The notes beneath the pieces are model-generated. The model did no database searches. It had not been told where the DNA came from and saw nothing but the letters and a program-made list of their open reading frames with translations. This document shows positions 25,309-38,206 of a stretch of 64,000 nt of DNA, one piece after another. Source of the DNA: Kryptolebias marmoratus (Eukaryota; Chordata; Actinopteri; Cyprinodontiformes; Rivulidae); NCBI RefSeq assembly GCF_001649575.2, contig NC_051445.1:11794599-11858598 (forward strand), given 5' to 3'. Each line of letters begins with the position of its first letter. Position 1 is the stretch's first letter. The position numbers and the translations under genes are program-made.

Positions 25309-26349
25309 CACACACACACACCCCTCCGTCTCACTTTCCCTAAAAGTTGTCAGCTCAGGTGCACCGACCATCAATCTGCTAATGGGCGCTGCGCTCTTGT
25401 TACTTCACATGGCCGCCCTAAAAGGCCATTCTGCTTTAAGTGGGAGATTTGAGGTGAGGCTAAGAGGTGGACGTAAACTCCATCGCTGTCGTCAAGATGA
25501 AAGTGTGTAACTCCTGGTTACAGTTTAAACTCTCCAATTAAAGAACATGGAACTCCCGTTTTAAAGTCACCACAAAAGGAGATATACATTGTGTTTAATA
25601 CACCATCCTGTACGGTTCACACCTAATATTTTTTAACATACTTTTAAACTTAAAGTGAATAAAACAACAGCATGCATTCTTTCAGGCTCACCACAGCGTT
25701 GTGTGAATTATGACACCACTTTTTAAAAGCTTTGATCCCCATTGGAGGTGCGTTACCCAACCCTGCATACTGTAAGTGCTAAACTATTTTAAAAGATGCC
25801 ATATATAGCACGGAGGGAAGGGAAACATTAGACTTTGAAGAGTTATTGATATTACTGTGTTTTTCGCTTAATTTATTTTGCACGTCTGCATGTCATTTCT
25901 GCATTACATTATGTGAAATTTAAGCTGATTTTGTATCCAGCATCTGCATAGTGCAAATGCCTCATAAGATAGTAAACCTCAGCATACTTGGTGTTTGTAC
26001 GTAGCGGGCAGGGGGGAAAAATTACAAAATATTTTAGCGAGATGATTGCATGTTGATGTGGATTTTAGATACTTGGGTGAAGTTAAAAATATATACTGTA
26101 TGTCTGAAGACATGTAAGATTCCTGGTTGTGTTGAATGTTTTTTAGACTTTTTCTATTCACTGAAATACTAAAATATCAAAATTTTTACATCTGACGTAG
26201 CATCAAACTGAATAAAAAACTTTCTTCAGCATCCAACTGGAGAATTATTATATTTTGCGTGTATCTGAAATTACAACTAATTGATTTTTTTATATTGAAA
26301 TAAATAATTGAAAGTAAAAAAGTTCTAAAATATCTAAAATTTGAAAGAG
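25309..26349. other. efna3: intron 1 segment without recognised genes
   Basis: AT-rich DNA leading up to the LINE fragment. No exon, RNA gene or classifiable repeat seen. Confidence 0.45.
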
Positions 26350-26837
26350 TTGAGTGGAAAGGCAAGACTCTCGATTTACCGGTCCATCTATGCCCCAACC
26401 ATCACCTGTGGCCATGAGGTTTGGATCATGACTGAAAGAACGAGATCTTGGATACAAGCGGCTGAAATGAGCTTCCTCCGTAGGACGGCCGAGCTCAGCC
26501 TCAGAGATGAGGTGAGGAGCTCTGTCATCCGGGGGGAGCTCGGAGTAGAGCCGCTGCTCCTCCACATCGAAAGGAGCCAGCTGAGGTGGTTCGGGAATCT
26601 CATTAGGACGTCTCCCTTTGGAGGTTTTTCAGGCATGTCCCACTGGGAAGAGACCCCGGGACAGACCCAGAACTCTCTGGAGGGATTATGTATCCTCTCT
26701 GGCCTGGGAACACTTTGGGATCCTCCAGGAGGAGCTGGAGAGTGTCGCTGGGGAGAAGGAGGTCTGGGTTTCTCTCCTGGACCTGTTGCCTCTGCTACCC
26801 GACCACAGATAAGCGATGGAAGATGGATGGATGGATG
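26350..26837 (+). mobile_element. Rex3/RTE-like LINE fragment, 3' end of reverse transcriptase ORF
   Basis: The plus strand encodes the C-terminal part of a non-LTR retrotransposon reverse transcriptase. RSIYAPTITCGHEVWIMTE, RSWIQAAEMSFLRRTAEL, GVEPLLLHIERSQLRWFG and, in another frame, PRDRPRTLWRDYVSSLAWE are all familiar from fish LINEs. The two parts are in different frames, so a frameshift lies near 26615-26625. The frame ends in TAA at about 26810 and is followed by a short GATG tandem tail (26821-26836), the 3' tail described for Rex3 elements. It is 5'-truncated, dead and lies in antisense orientation to efna3. Confidence 0.85.
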
Positions 26838-29800
26838 TGTATTAAGTTGGTTCGTGAGACGAGATTGGGAACGATAACTGGCTTCCATTGCCAGAGGTAA
26901 AATGATCCGACTTGTCCATCTCTGATAGTAAATCACACGAGATATATGCCAGGCGAACATGACAATGGATGCCTATACATTCCTCTTTCACCAGCTGAAT
27001 AAAACTTTTATTTGACGAAGCCCAAAATACTTCCTCCCATTTCTGAAACTCCTTTTCTGCCTCTCCCATTAGGGGATACTCTCCACCTCCACTGTACTGA
27101 ACATTGTCAAAATGTAAATGCAGCAATAGTTGGGGACTGTCACTGGTGCGCTGCTGCCTTCTGGTTTGAGATTTAAAAATATCTCCTTTGAAACCACACG
27201 CTTTACCTGCTCACCTCAGCTGCTGGGGAGCTCTTTTGATAAACCGACTCCCTGTCTTGTTAGCAGCCCTTTGATTCAGCCAATTTTAGGAATATGAAAA
27301 GATGCCGTTATGTCTTGGGAGACCATTGAGCATTTATGGATGCAAGCGTGCGCGCATGCACCCACTTAAGCAAATGTGTGTGAATACACCTGTGTGAAAA
27401 CGCAAACAAGCAAACCTTACATCACAAAAAAATAAATGGAAAAAAACACACACACAGGGGAGAGATGAATCACCGCTGTTTGCCATTTGACACTTTCGTC
27501 CCCTCTGGCAAGGACTTCCTCCCTCACTTACTGTCCTCACTCCCCTTCAAATACTTTCTTTTCCAGACTTTTCTGACTCTGTTCAACATCACCTGTTCCT
27601 GTCATGTCGTGCGCCTCCGTGCCGCCTTCTCTGTCTGTCTGCCACTGCCGATCTAGTCACTGTAGTGTAAAGTTGTAATCCCTGCCCCTCTTTCCTGTCT
27701 TTGGTTTACTTCCTTCTCTATCTTAGTAATTATCTCTCCGCCCCGTCCCCTTGTCGCACCCTCTGTCATCCATCTATCTGCCTCTATGTAAAACATCTCC
27801 ATCTGCTTTCTCTTTCATAATCCATTTCTCGTTCCCTACCCTTCCTTATCTCATTGCGCTGACCCCTTCATCTTTCCCCTCTCACCCCCCCCAATCCATC
27901 AATCTCCCACCCTGTCATCTGCACCCTCCCTCTGCTCGCCTGCCTCCATCTTTCCGTGCCTCCTCCCGGTCGTGTGCTGATTGAAATTCAAACCCGAGCT
28001 TTGCCGGCTGCTCATGCGGTCAGTGATTTGCTTACCGCTCATTCCTGTCCAGGCTGAGCGCAATCTGGTGTTGGGTGTTAAGGAAGAAGATAAAGATAAA
28101 CATCAGAGGCCGTGACAACTATTAGCTTGCTGTAGCGCTTCTCATCACCGTTGAGCTCCACGCCACCAGCAGCTAGTCAGAATGTAGTTTTCTGTTTGAA
28201 CACACTGAACTATATTTTGACTCTTCCACAAATTTGGAACTAAACTCCCCGCCTGTGGCTCAGCTCTGAGATATGGCCGTAAAGATGAGCCCCTCTTAAG
28301 GCTGGCTCCGGATGTTCATAAGTCACCAACTGGGCTAGCCACGTCCTGTGACGATGTGAGTTTTTGTAAATGAAGGCGGCTTTGTGGGACTACAGGAGGT
28401 GAGGCATGAAATGCGTGTCAGACTTCGCCCATTCTAAATCCCACAGCCAGCTGGGTGCACAGACCGTCTCTCATCGCAACATCATGACCTCAACCTGCAA
28501 TGTCGGCTTACCAGAACATTTATCAACCACTGCAGCTCCACTGGTGGCTCAGAGGCGCTACGGCCGCAAATTCCCTTAAACCCCCAATGCCGTAATCACA
28601 CATTACATAAATCACACCAAGGTGGCGTTGAGGCCTGAAAGTGTTTCGTGAGAAGGGGGGGGGGGGTTGTGTTTCGTATTTTTCTAATTCTGATGATCAG
28701 TGAAGTGATTGTGAAAAGCGCTGAGTACGATAGAAGTGATAAAGTTCATGACAGAGAAACACATGTATATGGTTAAGAAATAAAGGGGGGGGGGGGGATA
28801 TCTATGGGTTCAATAATACCACCACTTCGGTTTCACTTAATAGTTCTCCTGGTTCTTTATGTTGTACAGTAGCTTGTAGTGTATGCAAAAAGTTGAAAGT
28901 TTTCAAAGCCAACAAGATTCATGAACAGTTTTCTGATGTGCATTTTTTCATAGATAGATTAAATTAGGAAAATCAGACTTTAACCATTATTTTCCTTTGA
29001 GAATTGATGTATTTTCTTGAAAGTTGTACAAATTCGTTTGTGTCTCATGGCTGAGGATATGAAATATACTTCATCAATGAATTAGACATCTAGGAGAAAC
29101 TCATAAAGTGTTCTCTGTCTTCTCTTGAACAGTTTTTAATACTGGGGCAAGTTAGTTGTTTGCGAGACAAGGAAGAAATACTACAAAGTGGATGTAAATC
29201 AGCGTAGCAGAATTTCTTTATTTCAACAATCTGAGGGCTGGACAAATCCCTGAAGCTGGAAGGCTTTTCTAACCTTAAAGGTAGATTCTGTCTGGGCTGC
29301 GACTGCTGGCGTCTCGTTGGAGAACAGCCCCTGCAGACTCGCAAGCTTGTTGCTTCGATTTGGAACATATTCAGAAACTATCTCTCAAACTTGTTTCGAA
29401 CCCATGTCAGATTTGTCTTGGGTGTCTCCAACCTATCTCAGGAGCTGTATTTTGACGCCTGACACTCTGACAGAAATCTCGTCCAGCTCAAGAGTTTGTG
29501 TGTTTTCTTGCAGCGCTGAATCAAGCTTGACTCTCAAACATTCGTAGCCGACAAGACTAGCATGTCATCGATTCTAAAGAACGACTCATTTGAGCATCAG
29601 CTGAGTTGGTACCAATAGTTTCTTGGAGAAAGTGAAAGTCCCAGTCACCAGAGAACTGCCTGCTTCAGGATTGTAATCTGGGTTTGCATCCAATATTTGT
29701 TGTAGCTGTGTAGTTTTTGTTAAAATTACCTTAAAATTGTGTTAACATCATAAAAACTTGACTCATCTTTGACGAGCAGACTCTTTGTTTGTATGAACAC

Positions 29801-32059
29801 ATGGCAGGATGCTGGAAGAGGATGTTTGCTATCTAACTTTTGTGAGCAGAAAACAGGTTAAATGCAGATTTATAGGTGTCACGGCTGCCTTTTTTAGTTT
29901 CTGTGTCGGTTATTTACATGGATTTGTGAGACTGTCTTGGGCATGACAGCTGCTTCAAAGCCTAAGCTTTGTCTTTCTCTGGAATCAAAGCGCATCCCCC
30001 GCAGCCCGGGCTTCTCAGGCAAAAACCAAAGTCAGCCAACGCCGGGCTCAGAGCTCGGCTCAGTTGGACAATCGAGAGAGAAGGAAACGGGGAATGAAAA
30101 AAGGAGGAGGAGGAGAGACCTGCAGGTGAGAGGCCACAAGGTCTGCTTCTGTCTCTGGTGCAATGTGATGAAACCGGCGGGCAGCCAATCAGACCTGACG
30201 ACGAGCCGACCGGGGAATAACCTGCAGGTCAGTAAACACACATGTGCTCACGCACAATCATCGGCAAGGGCTTGTTTTAATCACGGTATTGTTCTCTTAG
30301 GTCTGAGCGGGCTTTTCTCGATATCAAGCGTTGCATGTAGAAAGTAATTGGGTTGGCTGTAATTGGTCGCGGTCTGCTGGTCTGAGCAGCAAACGCTGGC
30401 TTTGCATAAACATCCAAATTAAATCCTTGTTTATGTTGGGCGCCGGCGTGTGCACCGACGTGCACGCCGACCGCAAACGCAGACCTTTACATCACTTCGC
30501 GAGGCAGGAGACCTTTGTAGTGAGGAGCAGAGTGATTGACGTGAAACAAAGGAGAGGAGGTGTGAGTGGTCAGAGCAGTGCTTACAGAGGCATAACATTT
30601 AGCTGATGTGAGGCGTGTGTGTGTGTGTGTCACCCTCTGTCAGAGGTGAGGCAGCATTACAATAGTTCATGCCAGATGGAACAGGGAACAGATTGCTGTT
30701 CACATATAAAAAGCATCTGTGTTACTTATCAATGAAGACTGACAAGGGGATCCAGTCTATCGTCACCTAACCATCACTAAACATGAAGTTAAAGGTATTT
30801 TTTAAAATTTGCTGATCAACCAAAGTTAAATAAATCAAATTGGCAAATTTCGACATATCATTTTAAAGCTTGAGAGATGGAAAGTTTGAAAATAATAACT
30901 AATTATTGAAAAAGCCCTCATTTTGACAGCATGAGTCTCGTAAACTTAATGTCTGTACAGCGGATAGACAAAGTTTGTGTTGTTTTCTAAAGGCCCACAG
31001 ATGCAGTAACGATTGATTCATTATCAGCCTTTTGCTGCAGACAGCTCCATCGTATGCTTGGTTACGATGTTCAACAGGTTGTGCTGACCTTATTTTAAAC
31101 AATGGAGTCAAAGAATCTGCTGAGCAAACTATACAGAAACATAAAACATCCAGAGAATCTAATTTTTTATGCCCGTCTGCTACAGAGCAGTGTTGGGTAA
31201 TCCAATATTGTCTTGGATACACATCTTGCACACCAGCTCATGGACTAAACACACGTTTAAATCTGCAATCAGCTGTTTCAGAAACCCAAATTAGACAAAG
31301 AAACTTCTGAAGGGTTCGAAACTCACAACAGTCCGAGCCGCCCACTGAGCGGGAATCTGCACCGTCAGCCTTCACGTCTCCGTCTTCCCTTTATTAGCCC
31401 CTCGTCTCTTGACTTTGCTTCTTCATCTTGTTTACTTTACAGTTTTCCTCGCTTTCTCCCTCCATGCCTCCCTCTCCGCGCAGTCGTTAAGAAAAGGACG
31501 GCGCCGTGGCGTGTGAAAATGCGACGGGCACGGGAACGCACGTCACTGTTCTCCATCGGCATCTACTACACAGAGTTTAACTACACTGCTTGTAAAAAGA
31601 ACAAACAGTTCCTACGTGATATTTCTGCATTTATATGTGCGTCAGGCGCTACCGATGGAGCTCCACTACTATCTTTCCATGACCATAATTCAACTGGGCT
31701 CGTCACACCAGTCTTACAGAGTGTGTTTTGGCGTCTGTGTACTCTGTTTCATGCGTGTTTTTTCTGATTCTGTGTGTGTGTCAAGCGTCAGAAACGAATG
31801 TTTGAGACAGAGAAATGACGTGAACAGAAAGGCAGCCGGTCCAGCTGGACTGAGAGAGGAGACCAGTACCAGTAACACTTCATTCTTCTTTGTGTGTAAA
31901 ACATATACCACACATATTTCCCCGGTTCTCAAACTGGAAAAGGCTTTCAGGAAGTCTTTAACTGGCGTTTGTGCCATGAATCGAGACGCTTAACGGTGGG
32001 GAGAGAGAGCAAGGAATTGGACATACACAAAGATGTGAAGGTAGAACTGAATTTGTACC
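26838..32059. other. efna3: intron 1 segment without recognised genes
   Basis: No exon recognised. It holds two G runs (28655-28666 and 28785-28798), a CT-rich tract at 27640-27960 and a TG run at 30617-30630. The GCAGTGTTGGGTAATCC start at 31187 resembles a hAT-type repeat end but no partner end was found. Confidence 0.45.
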
Positions 32060-33001
32060 CAAAAAAAAACAATTGAGTTTGCTGGAGTAGATTCTCAGTC
32101 ATGCAGGACATGGTAAGTCCTAAAAAAACGGTTAAAAAACAAAAACAACTGGACTTCTATATTGGAGAAACCAAACAGCTTCTCCACAGACACATGCCTC
32201 AACACGGGAGGGCAGCTCTTCAAGGACAAGACTCAGCTGGAGCACCTACACCTCAAGGATAAGGGAGACTTTTTAGAGGACCAAGAAGACCGAGACAGAT
32301 GGTTTGAGGGGGGGAGGAAGCCATCTATGTCAAACGAGAGAAACCAACTTCAAAAAGAGGAGGAGGTCTCAGATCTCAGCTTTCAAAAACCTAGAATGGA
32401 GCATTAAGCTTAATACCCACTCCAATCAGCACCTTCATTTATGTGATTTTTTTCTTTAATCTGTTCCCTTTTCAGGGGTCTCCACAGCGAGTCATCCTCC
32501 TCCATCTAACTCTGTCCTCTGTCCTCACTCCAACTCCCTCCATGTCCTCTCTAACTGCATCCATATGTCTCTTCTTTGTCTCTAACATCCTTCTACCAAT
32601 ATCCCCACTGTCCCTCCTCTGCACATATCCAAACCATCAGTCTGCCCTCTAACTTTATCTCCCAGTCGTTCAACCTGTGCTGTCTCTCTGATGACCTCAT
32701 TCCTAATCCTGTCCGTCCTCGTCCCTCCCAAGGAGAACCTCAACATCCTCAGCTCTGCCACTTCCTGTTCTGTCTCCTCCTTCATTCATGTGACCAAAGT
32801 GGCCCATCTGTGAGTCAGATAAACAACAACCCTAATGACCCTCTGTTGTGAGGAGAGTGAGTTTAATCTGCAGGGGAATCTAGTTTACAGAACATCTCAG
32901 CTTTAAAAGCTGGAACTCAACACTCTTTGTGTTTTGAACTGAGAAAGATCTTCAAATGAGAAGTGAAATATCTTCAGCTACAGAACAGAAGTCCAGTTGC
33001 T
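32060..33001 (+). mobile_element. Penelope-like element remnant with GIY-YIG endonuclease domain
   Basis: The left part carries GATTCTCAGTCATGCAGGAC, a sequence found at ends of fish Penelope-like elements, then CAACTGGACTTCT (32146-32158). Directly after it the plus strand reads YIGETKQLLHRHMPQH, the GIY-YIG endonuclease start, then in a shifted frame HLHLKDKGDFLED and DRWFEGG. Several frameshifts and stops make it dead. The right end has AGAAGTCCAGTTG (32987-32999), the exact inverse of the left 13-mer. The reverse transcriptase core is missing. A LINE fragment on the opposite strand sits inside it. Confidence 0.8.
32440..32790 (-). mobile_element. LINE (RTE-type) 3' fragment nested in the Penelope-like element
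   Basis: The minus strand reads EVAELRMLRFSLGGTRTDRI then RNEVIRETAQVERLGDKVR, the C-terminal end of a fish non-LTR retrotransposon reverse transcriptase, followed by a decayed 3' region with stops. The plus strand shows CCACAGCGAGTCATCCTCC, typical of the 3' end in antisense. Because Penelope-like sequence resumes on the right (about 32850-33001), this fragment appears to have inserted into that element. Boundaries are approximate. Confidence 0.75.
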
Positions 33002-34505
33002 CTGTTTGTTTGTTTGTTTTTTAACCATTTTTTAGATTTATCAAGTGAGTTTGGCTCTCTGGTTGGATGGTGAAAAGCGTAAACAGTGAGTGGGCGGCAG
33101 GTTTAAGTTTTGAGTTCAAGTTTTATAGAAATCATTGCTGAATAGCTGCAAAAATTGGTGTTTTCTCTAAGTTGTCAAAACATCTGATTTATTACAAGAA
33201 AAACAAATCCTTCATTTTGGGTATTTATTGTGGAAACTAGACACTCTGCCCTACAGCCATTTTACCAATTTCCACACTTTTTATTGGATTTATGCAGCTT
33301 TAACATAAATTCCACTGAAGCGAAGGGATTCGTTTTTAATGTGGATAGAAATTAAAGTTGTTTTGGTTAAAAGCATTAACCAAATTAACTCATTTAACGT
33401 TATGTGTGCTTTTTTTTTTCTACCCCAAAATTCAATTATGCTCGAACACAATCTAAAACGTGCCTTTTTTTGAAGCGGATCATGTGTATTTACTACCAGT
33501 AATAACTCGCTTTAAGTTCATTTAAGCAGCCTTAATTAACTGAGAACTAGATTTGCCGTTTAGTATTACTAAACAACCCCGTCTTCCTGCCCGGGAGTCA
33601 ACGATTAACGGTGTTAATCAACTCTTCTGATTTCTGAGTTTGTTTCCAAACAGAAAAAACAACAGAAATCCGACCAAAAAAAACACCCAACTTCAGATCA
33701 ATTTGGGGACTTTTAATGTTTGCGAGCTGAACTTGCTTTCCGCAGAGTTTTATATCCTGTTCCCAGTCTTCTGATGCGCCTCTTAAAAAAAAAAAAAAAC
33801 AATAATTAGCTTCTCATTCAGACTGACTGATTAGCTTCAATGGCTGAGTTAGATGTCTCGGAGGTTTTCAGCTCTGTTTGTAATTAAATGGAGCTAATGA
33901 GCCTGAGAGGTAAGGAAAGGCGCACTTAAAATTGTCTTTAACCAAGCGTGTTCAAACTAAATTACCAATGAAGAGATCAAAAATCTGTAACGTGAGGGAA
34001 AAAAACCCGCAGTCATCGGTAAACGCGCTTTAAGGCGCTTCGCTGATACGCGTCGTAACAATGTTTTCAAGCGATTTTGTTGGCTGCTGAAAGTCACCAG
34101 GACGTCGATCCGTACATTTATTCTCCAAGTGAGAACTGTACAAAAAAATTACAAAGCTGCAGTTTTCTAAACCAGCAATCAAGCCAAATACGGCCTTTAT
34201 TGCCCCCTTTTTTTTAAATGAAACTGAATTTAATTTAATATTACTTTACTAGTCCCTAAAGGAAGATTATATTGTTGCGCTTTCATTTATTGTGAAAAAT
34301 AAATAAAGTTAAAAATCAATTGACAAAACTACGTCGACAACTCCAGAGATTGCCGTAATTACACCCGGGTGCTGTGTTCATAGGCTCAGAGTATGTTCTG
34401 CAGTTTTAACCCACAAAAAACAAAAAAAGAGAGAGAGAGACTCTTTCGATGTATAAGAATAGGCATGGGAGTATTAAATCAGGACTTTCCGACTGAATAA
34501 ACCGT
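33002..34505. other. efna3: intron 1 segment without recognised genes
   Basis: AT-rich DNA with a short TTTG run at 33003-33020 and several A or T homopolymers. No exon or classifiable repeat seen. Confidence 0.45.
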
Positions 34506-34682
34506 TTAAGGGACACTTCAGGTCTTTTGGAGTCGGGTTCTATGAAAATATTAGAGACAATTACTGTCTTAACTCGTCAATCTGGTCAAAATTAAACTTT
34601 AATTCTCAAACCTGAGGTCATTCAAAGAGTTATCGACAACAGGCTTTATTTGTTCACGACCGTCCCACGAAGCAGAAATCTA
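34506..34682. mobile_element. long-TIR MITE, copy C (internally deleted)
   Basis: A short copy: left GGGTTCTATGAAAAT with GACAATTACTGTCTTAAC, then TCTGGTCAAAATTAAACTTT and CTGAGGTCATTCAAAGAGTT, then CGACAACAGGCTTTA. This is the two terminal arms of the family at 48331-48649 joined with little interior. Confidence 0.65.
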
Positions 34683-35824
34683 AAAAAATCTGAACTGTCT
34701 CTTTAAATTTAATTCTCACATCAAGCTCAAAACTCACAGATGTCTGGGACAAGTGCAGTACTTTATTCATTTTACATGATAAAGCCAAAATAGCTGAAAT
34801 CGTGTTAGAAGCATAAAGATTCAGTGAACAATTGCGTATTTTGACAGCTATTATAGCTTTAATTAGATTAATGTTAATCAATAACACATTTTTTTATTAT
34901 TATTTTTAATGTCACACAGTTTTTAGTTGGATTCATTTGGCTGCTTGATCCCTCTTCCTTTTCTTAATGTTTTTACTTTGAAAACTTGTCTTTTATATTC
35001 ACTGTAGGGTTGCACGATGTATCGCAAATCTATCTAGTATCAGTACCTCCAAGGACCAATGGGACAATAAATCGAGGCCATTACATCCGAGCACCATGCA
35101 TTCCTGTTCTGTATGCTACTAATAAGCAGTATTTGGTCAATCCAGAGTACTCTCGCTGGCTTTGATGAGAAAACAGAAGAGAACGGGAGGAAAATGTGTT
35201 CTCCCAATTAATATTGTCATCACATTAAACAACATTATCGCACATTTAGCTGACACCATGCAGCGGTAGTTCACAGAGATCAAGTTTCAGGCGAAATCCC
35301 ATCTCCATAATTCAAACTTTCAAACTGATGAACAAGTTTTGCACTTCCTGTCATCCTGTGTCAGTTGTTAGCAGGAGATATTAATCAACACGTTATCAGC
35401 TGGGTTCTGTCTTTTCCTTCTTGGCCTTTTCATTGATTTCCTCTCCTTCTCTCCTCCCCACACACACGCACTACTTCCTGCTTTGCCAAGCTCAAGATGT
35501 TCCCCTACCTCAACTCATTTCTGCCTCTTTCCTCTCCCTGTGTGCCCGTACAGAAACAAAGAGACACACTTTCATCCATTTGCTTCTTCCGTCCCTGCAC
35601 ACTCACGCTGCCGTCCTCTCTACGGGCCCACCTTCCTGTGGCGTTGTCCATCTCATCCGGTCTGTTTTCCATCATTCTGTGCTCTCTTTTCTCACTCACA
35701 TGATGCTGTTTCTCACCATAAATCTAGAAAGCGACCCCCCTTCAGTCGCCGCGCATAATTCAAGATCTTACTCACACCAATTCAACGCATATTTTCAGTC
35801 ATTTCCTTCCCCTAATTCACTGCA
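34683..35824. other. efna3: intron 1 segment; possible hAT-like repeat at 35005-35370
   Basis: The GGGTTGCACGATGTATCGC word at 35006 resembles the start of a dispersed fish repeat; its right end is not clear. The stretch 35420-35760 is CT-rich with open frames on both strands but no recognised domain. Confidence 0.4.
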
Positions 35825-36507
35825 CAGACCCTACCAGGATTTTGCGATCGCAACTATTAACGGAAACCCCGCGAAATCGCAACTTTTTGCAACTTTGCCC
35901 AAAACACCGCAACTTTAACTCAATATTTATTGTTTCTAAAGTGATTCGCCACCGTTTCTGCGATCTAGTCTCTTCTTTGTGGGTTTGTGCAGTGTGGAAT
36001 ACAAAAAAAACCCCAAATGACTCTCTAAGAAGACACGTGACATCACATCCTGCTAACATCAGAATGCCGGGAGCACCCAGGAGCAGCGACCGAAGCCAAA
36101 ATGTGCGCTAATGCTTCACATTTGCCCACAAAGATTTCAGCAAACCAGTTTCCTACCCAGCTGCACGAGAGTGGGGGGAAGCTGTTTTGCATGTCCTGCA
36201 GTGTAATCATGGAACATAAACGCATCGACAAACACTTTGTCTCTGCAAAACGTGAGGAGAGCTGCAGACGAGGGACAATCCAGAAATGATCATAAATGTC
36301 AGTTTATAAGCTATCAAAGTTCTCAAATAAAGCACCTTTTGATAATGTCGATGTTTGTTGGTAATTATCTTACAAAACTAGTAAGTATTGTTGGTTTGTA
36401 TATTAAAAGTTATAGTTTTTTATTGATTTTAGTAAAATGCCCCGCGAAATCAGGCATTTTAACCCGCAACAATCACAAAAAATACCTGCAAAATCCTGGA
36501 GGGATTG
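35825..36507 (+). mobile_element. hAT-type element with CGGBP1-like zinc-finger remnant
   Basis: A 683-bp element with inverted ends: CAGACCCTACCAGGATTTTGC on the left and the reverse complement of GCAAAATCCTGGAGGGATTG on the right. The 6-mer ACTGCA abuts both ends (35819-35824 and 36508-36513). The interior echoes the end motif with several CCCGCGAAATC/GCAAC words. It contains a decayed coding segment, listed separately. The rest of a transposase is absent, so it is non-autonomous. Confidence 0.75.
36101..36289 (+). pseudogene. CGGBP1/BED-like zinc-finger transposase fragment
   Basis: The plus-strand frame reads ANQFPTQLHESGGKLFCMSC followed by SVIMEHKRIDKHFVSAKREE. It matches the N-terminal zinc finger of CGGBP1, itself derived from a hAT transposase: LHE-x-GGKLFC-x2-C, then basic residues and a DH/KH histidine. 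By my alignment the second zinc-ligand histidine of the S-K-T-H position is Arg here, and the frame stops soon after. It lies inside the hAT-type element at 35825-36507, so it is most likely the element's own old transposase 5' end. It is not efna3 sequence and probably not functional. Confidence 0.65.
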
Positions 36508-38206
36508 ACTGCAGCTATGACCACACCAAATATGTTTGGATGCATATTTTTGTGTCTCACCGCGTCGGTAGATTCAGATTCTTGATAATTGCACGTTGCA
36601 CTTTTTTTTCCCAGGCAAAGGCAGCAGAATTGATCACCAGGATGAGAAGAGATTTGTTCTCTTACCTGAGAACGTGCAGCTCTTACAACTGTTTTTTTTA
36701 CGCTCGCACGACAGCTCTGAAACGACCCGGCTGTGTGCGAGACAGCACCTTCAAATCGGCCGGACCTGACATAAAACAGCCCTTACCCTGTCAGTGCCGC
36801 TCCTGCGACGTCAAGGCGAAATAACGAGCCCGTTTGTGAAGTGAGAAGGTAATTTGTCCAAGGCCTGCGCCACGACGACTTGTTCTTATTTCTCCGACTG
36901 TCACCAAACAGAAGCAAACAAGCTAACTGAACAGACAAACAAGCCTCTGCGAGCAAAATCATGAGCGTAAATGGGAGGCAAAAAGTCTGTTTGTGACCAA
37001 ACTCAACCACACAGATAATATTCAGGAAGGAGGATCCGTCCGTACTGTTCTCTATTAATACTTTTACTGCCGCCTAAACTGCTAGAAATTTATTCTAAAG
37101 TTACTTGCAGATTGCGTACAGCTCCAGATGTAAGTCACAAGTGTCGGACTAGGCACTATTATTAAACTATAAAATGTGATTAAAACCAGTTTTTAAGCAA
37201 AAAGTCATAACAAAACATATAACTAAGGCTATCGTTGGCCCTCTGCGCCACTAATGGTTTAGTTTTTGACTCCTTTTTAATCTTCAAACAATTTTATCTC
37301 AGCCATTTTGTCTTTATTCTGGAAATACTATTTCAAAGTTTAGCTCAGCTATTTTCCGGGTTATAATAGTTTGACTGTTTTCCCAAAACATTTGGTTTTA
37401 ATCTTGAGTGGTGGCTGCTATATGAGCTTCATGACAACCTAATCTCCACATTTTATTTCGTTTCTTTTCGAAACGCACCATCGTTACGCAGGAAATTCTT
37501 TCCTTTCAAGGGGTAAGAGTGCAAATTAAGTTTCTGTCTGTTCTCCGACAACATGAGCCTACGTGTGTTAGTCGGAGCATCTGGTTTGTGTTGTGAGCGC
37601 AATAAACGCTGAGCCAGTCAGAAACAGTCATAACGCCGCTGCCTCACGCTGTGATATTTATTAAAGTTTTCACAATCATCACTCACTGTACCATCAGAAT
37701 CCATGTGAGAATATTTACTTCAAGTACTTCTTTTGATTATCCAGAATTGCTCCCTCCTTCAGGCATTAACTCCTCTAATAGTCGGGGTTAGACTTCAGAC
37801 TCGGCCAAATTATGTTTGTGCAAACAAGCACTGAATAAATCATAATGAATCATAAAATTACCAAATCAAATGGTGTCAATTTTTAGTAGCTGAGGGAGCA
37901 TCTGCATATAAGAGCTTCACTCTTATGCAAACCTCAGCGAGCTTCAGGAAGGAAAAGTAAAAATTTAATTACCCAAGATATGATAACCTTGACCAAAAAT
38001 ACTACGGTTTAACTGTACTGCGGTATTAAAGCAAAAATTATAAAATGTAACACAATATCTAGTTTATTGAGCTTATTTAAAAACAAAACTACCAATATTT
38101 ACTACTACTGCTACTACAGTATCATATACTGCTAAAATATTGATTATAACAGCTATTTATAGCTTTATTATTTTTCAAATTATGTATAGTTATTTAAACT
38201 GCAACT
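36508..38206. other. efna3: intron 1 segment without recognised genes
   Basis: No exon recognised. The 37975-38110 part has CTACGGTTT/TGCGGTATTAAAGC words reminiscent of dispersed fish repeats, not classifiable here. Confidence 0.4.

Noticed and set aside
26388..26960. 190-codon minus-strand frame
   Set aside because: Antisense shadow of the Rex3-like reverse transcriptase fragment.
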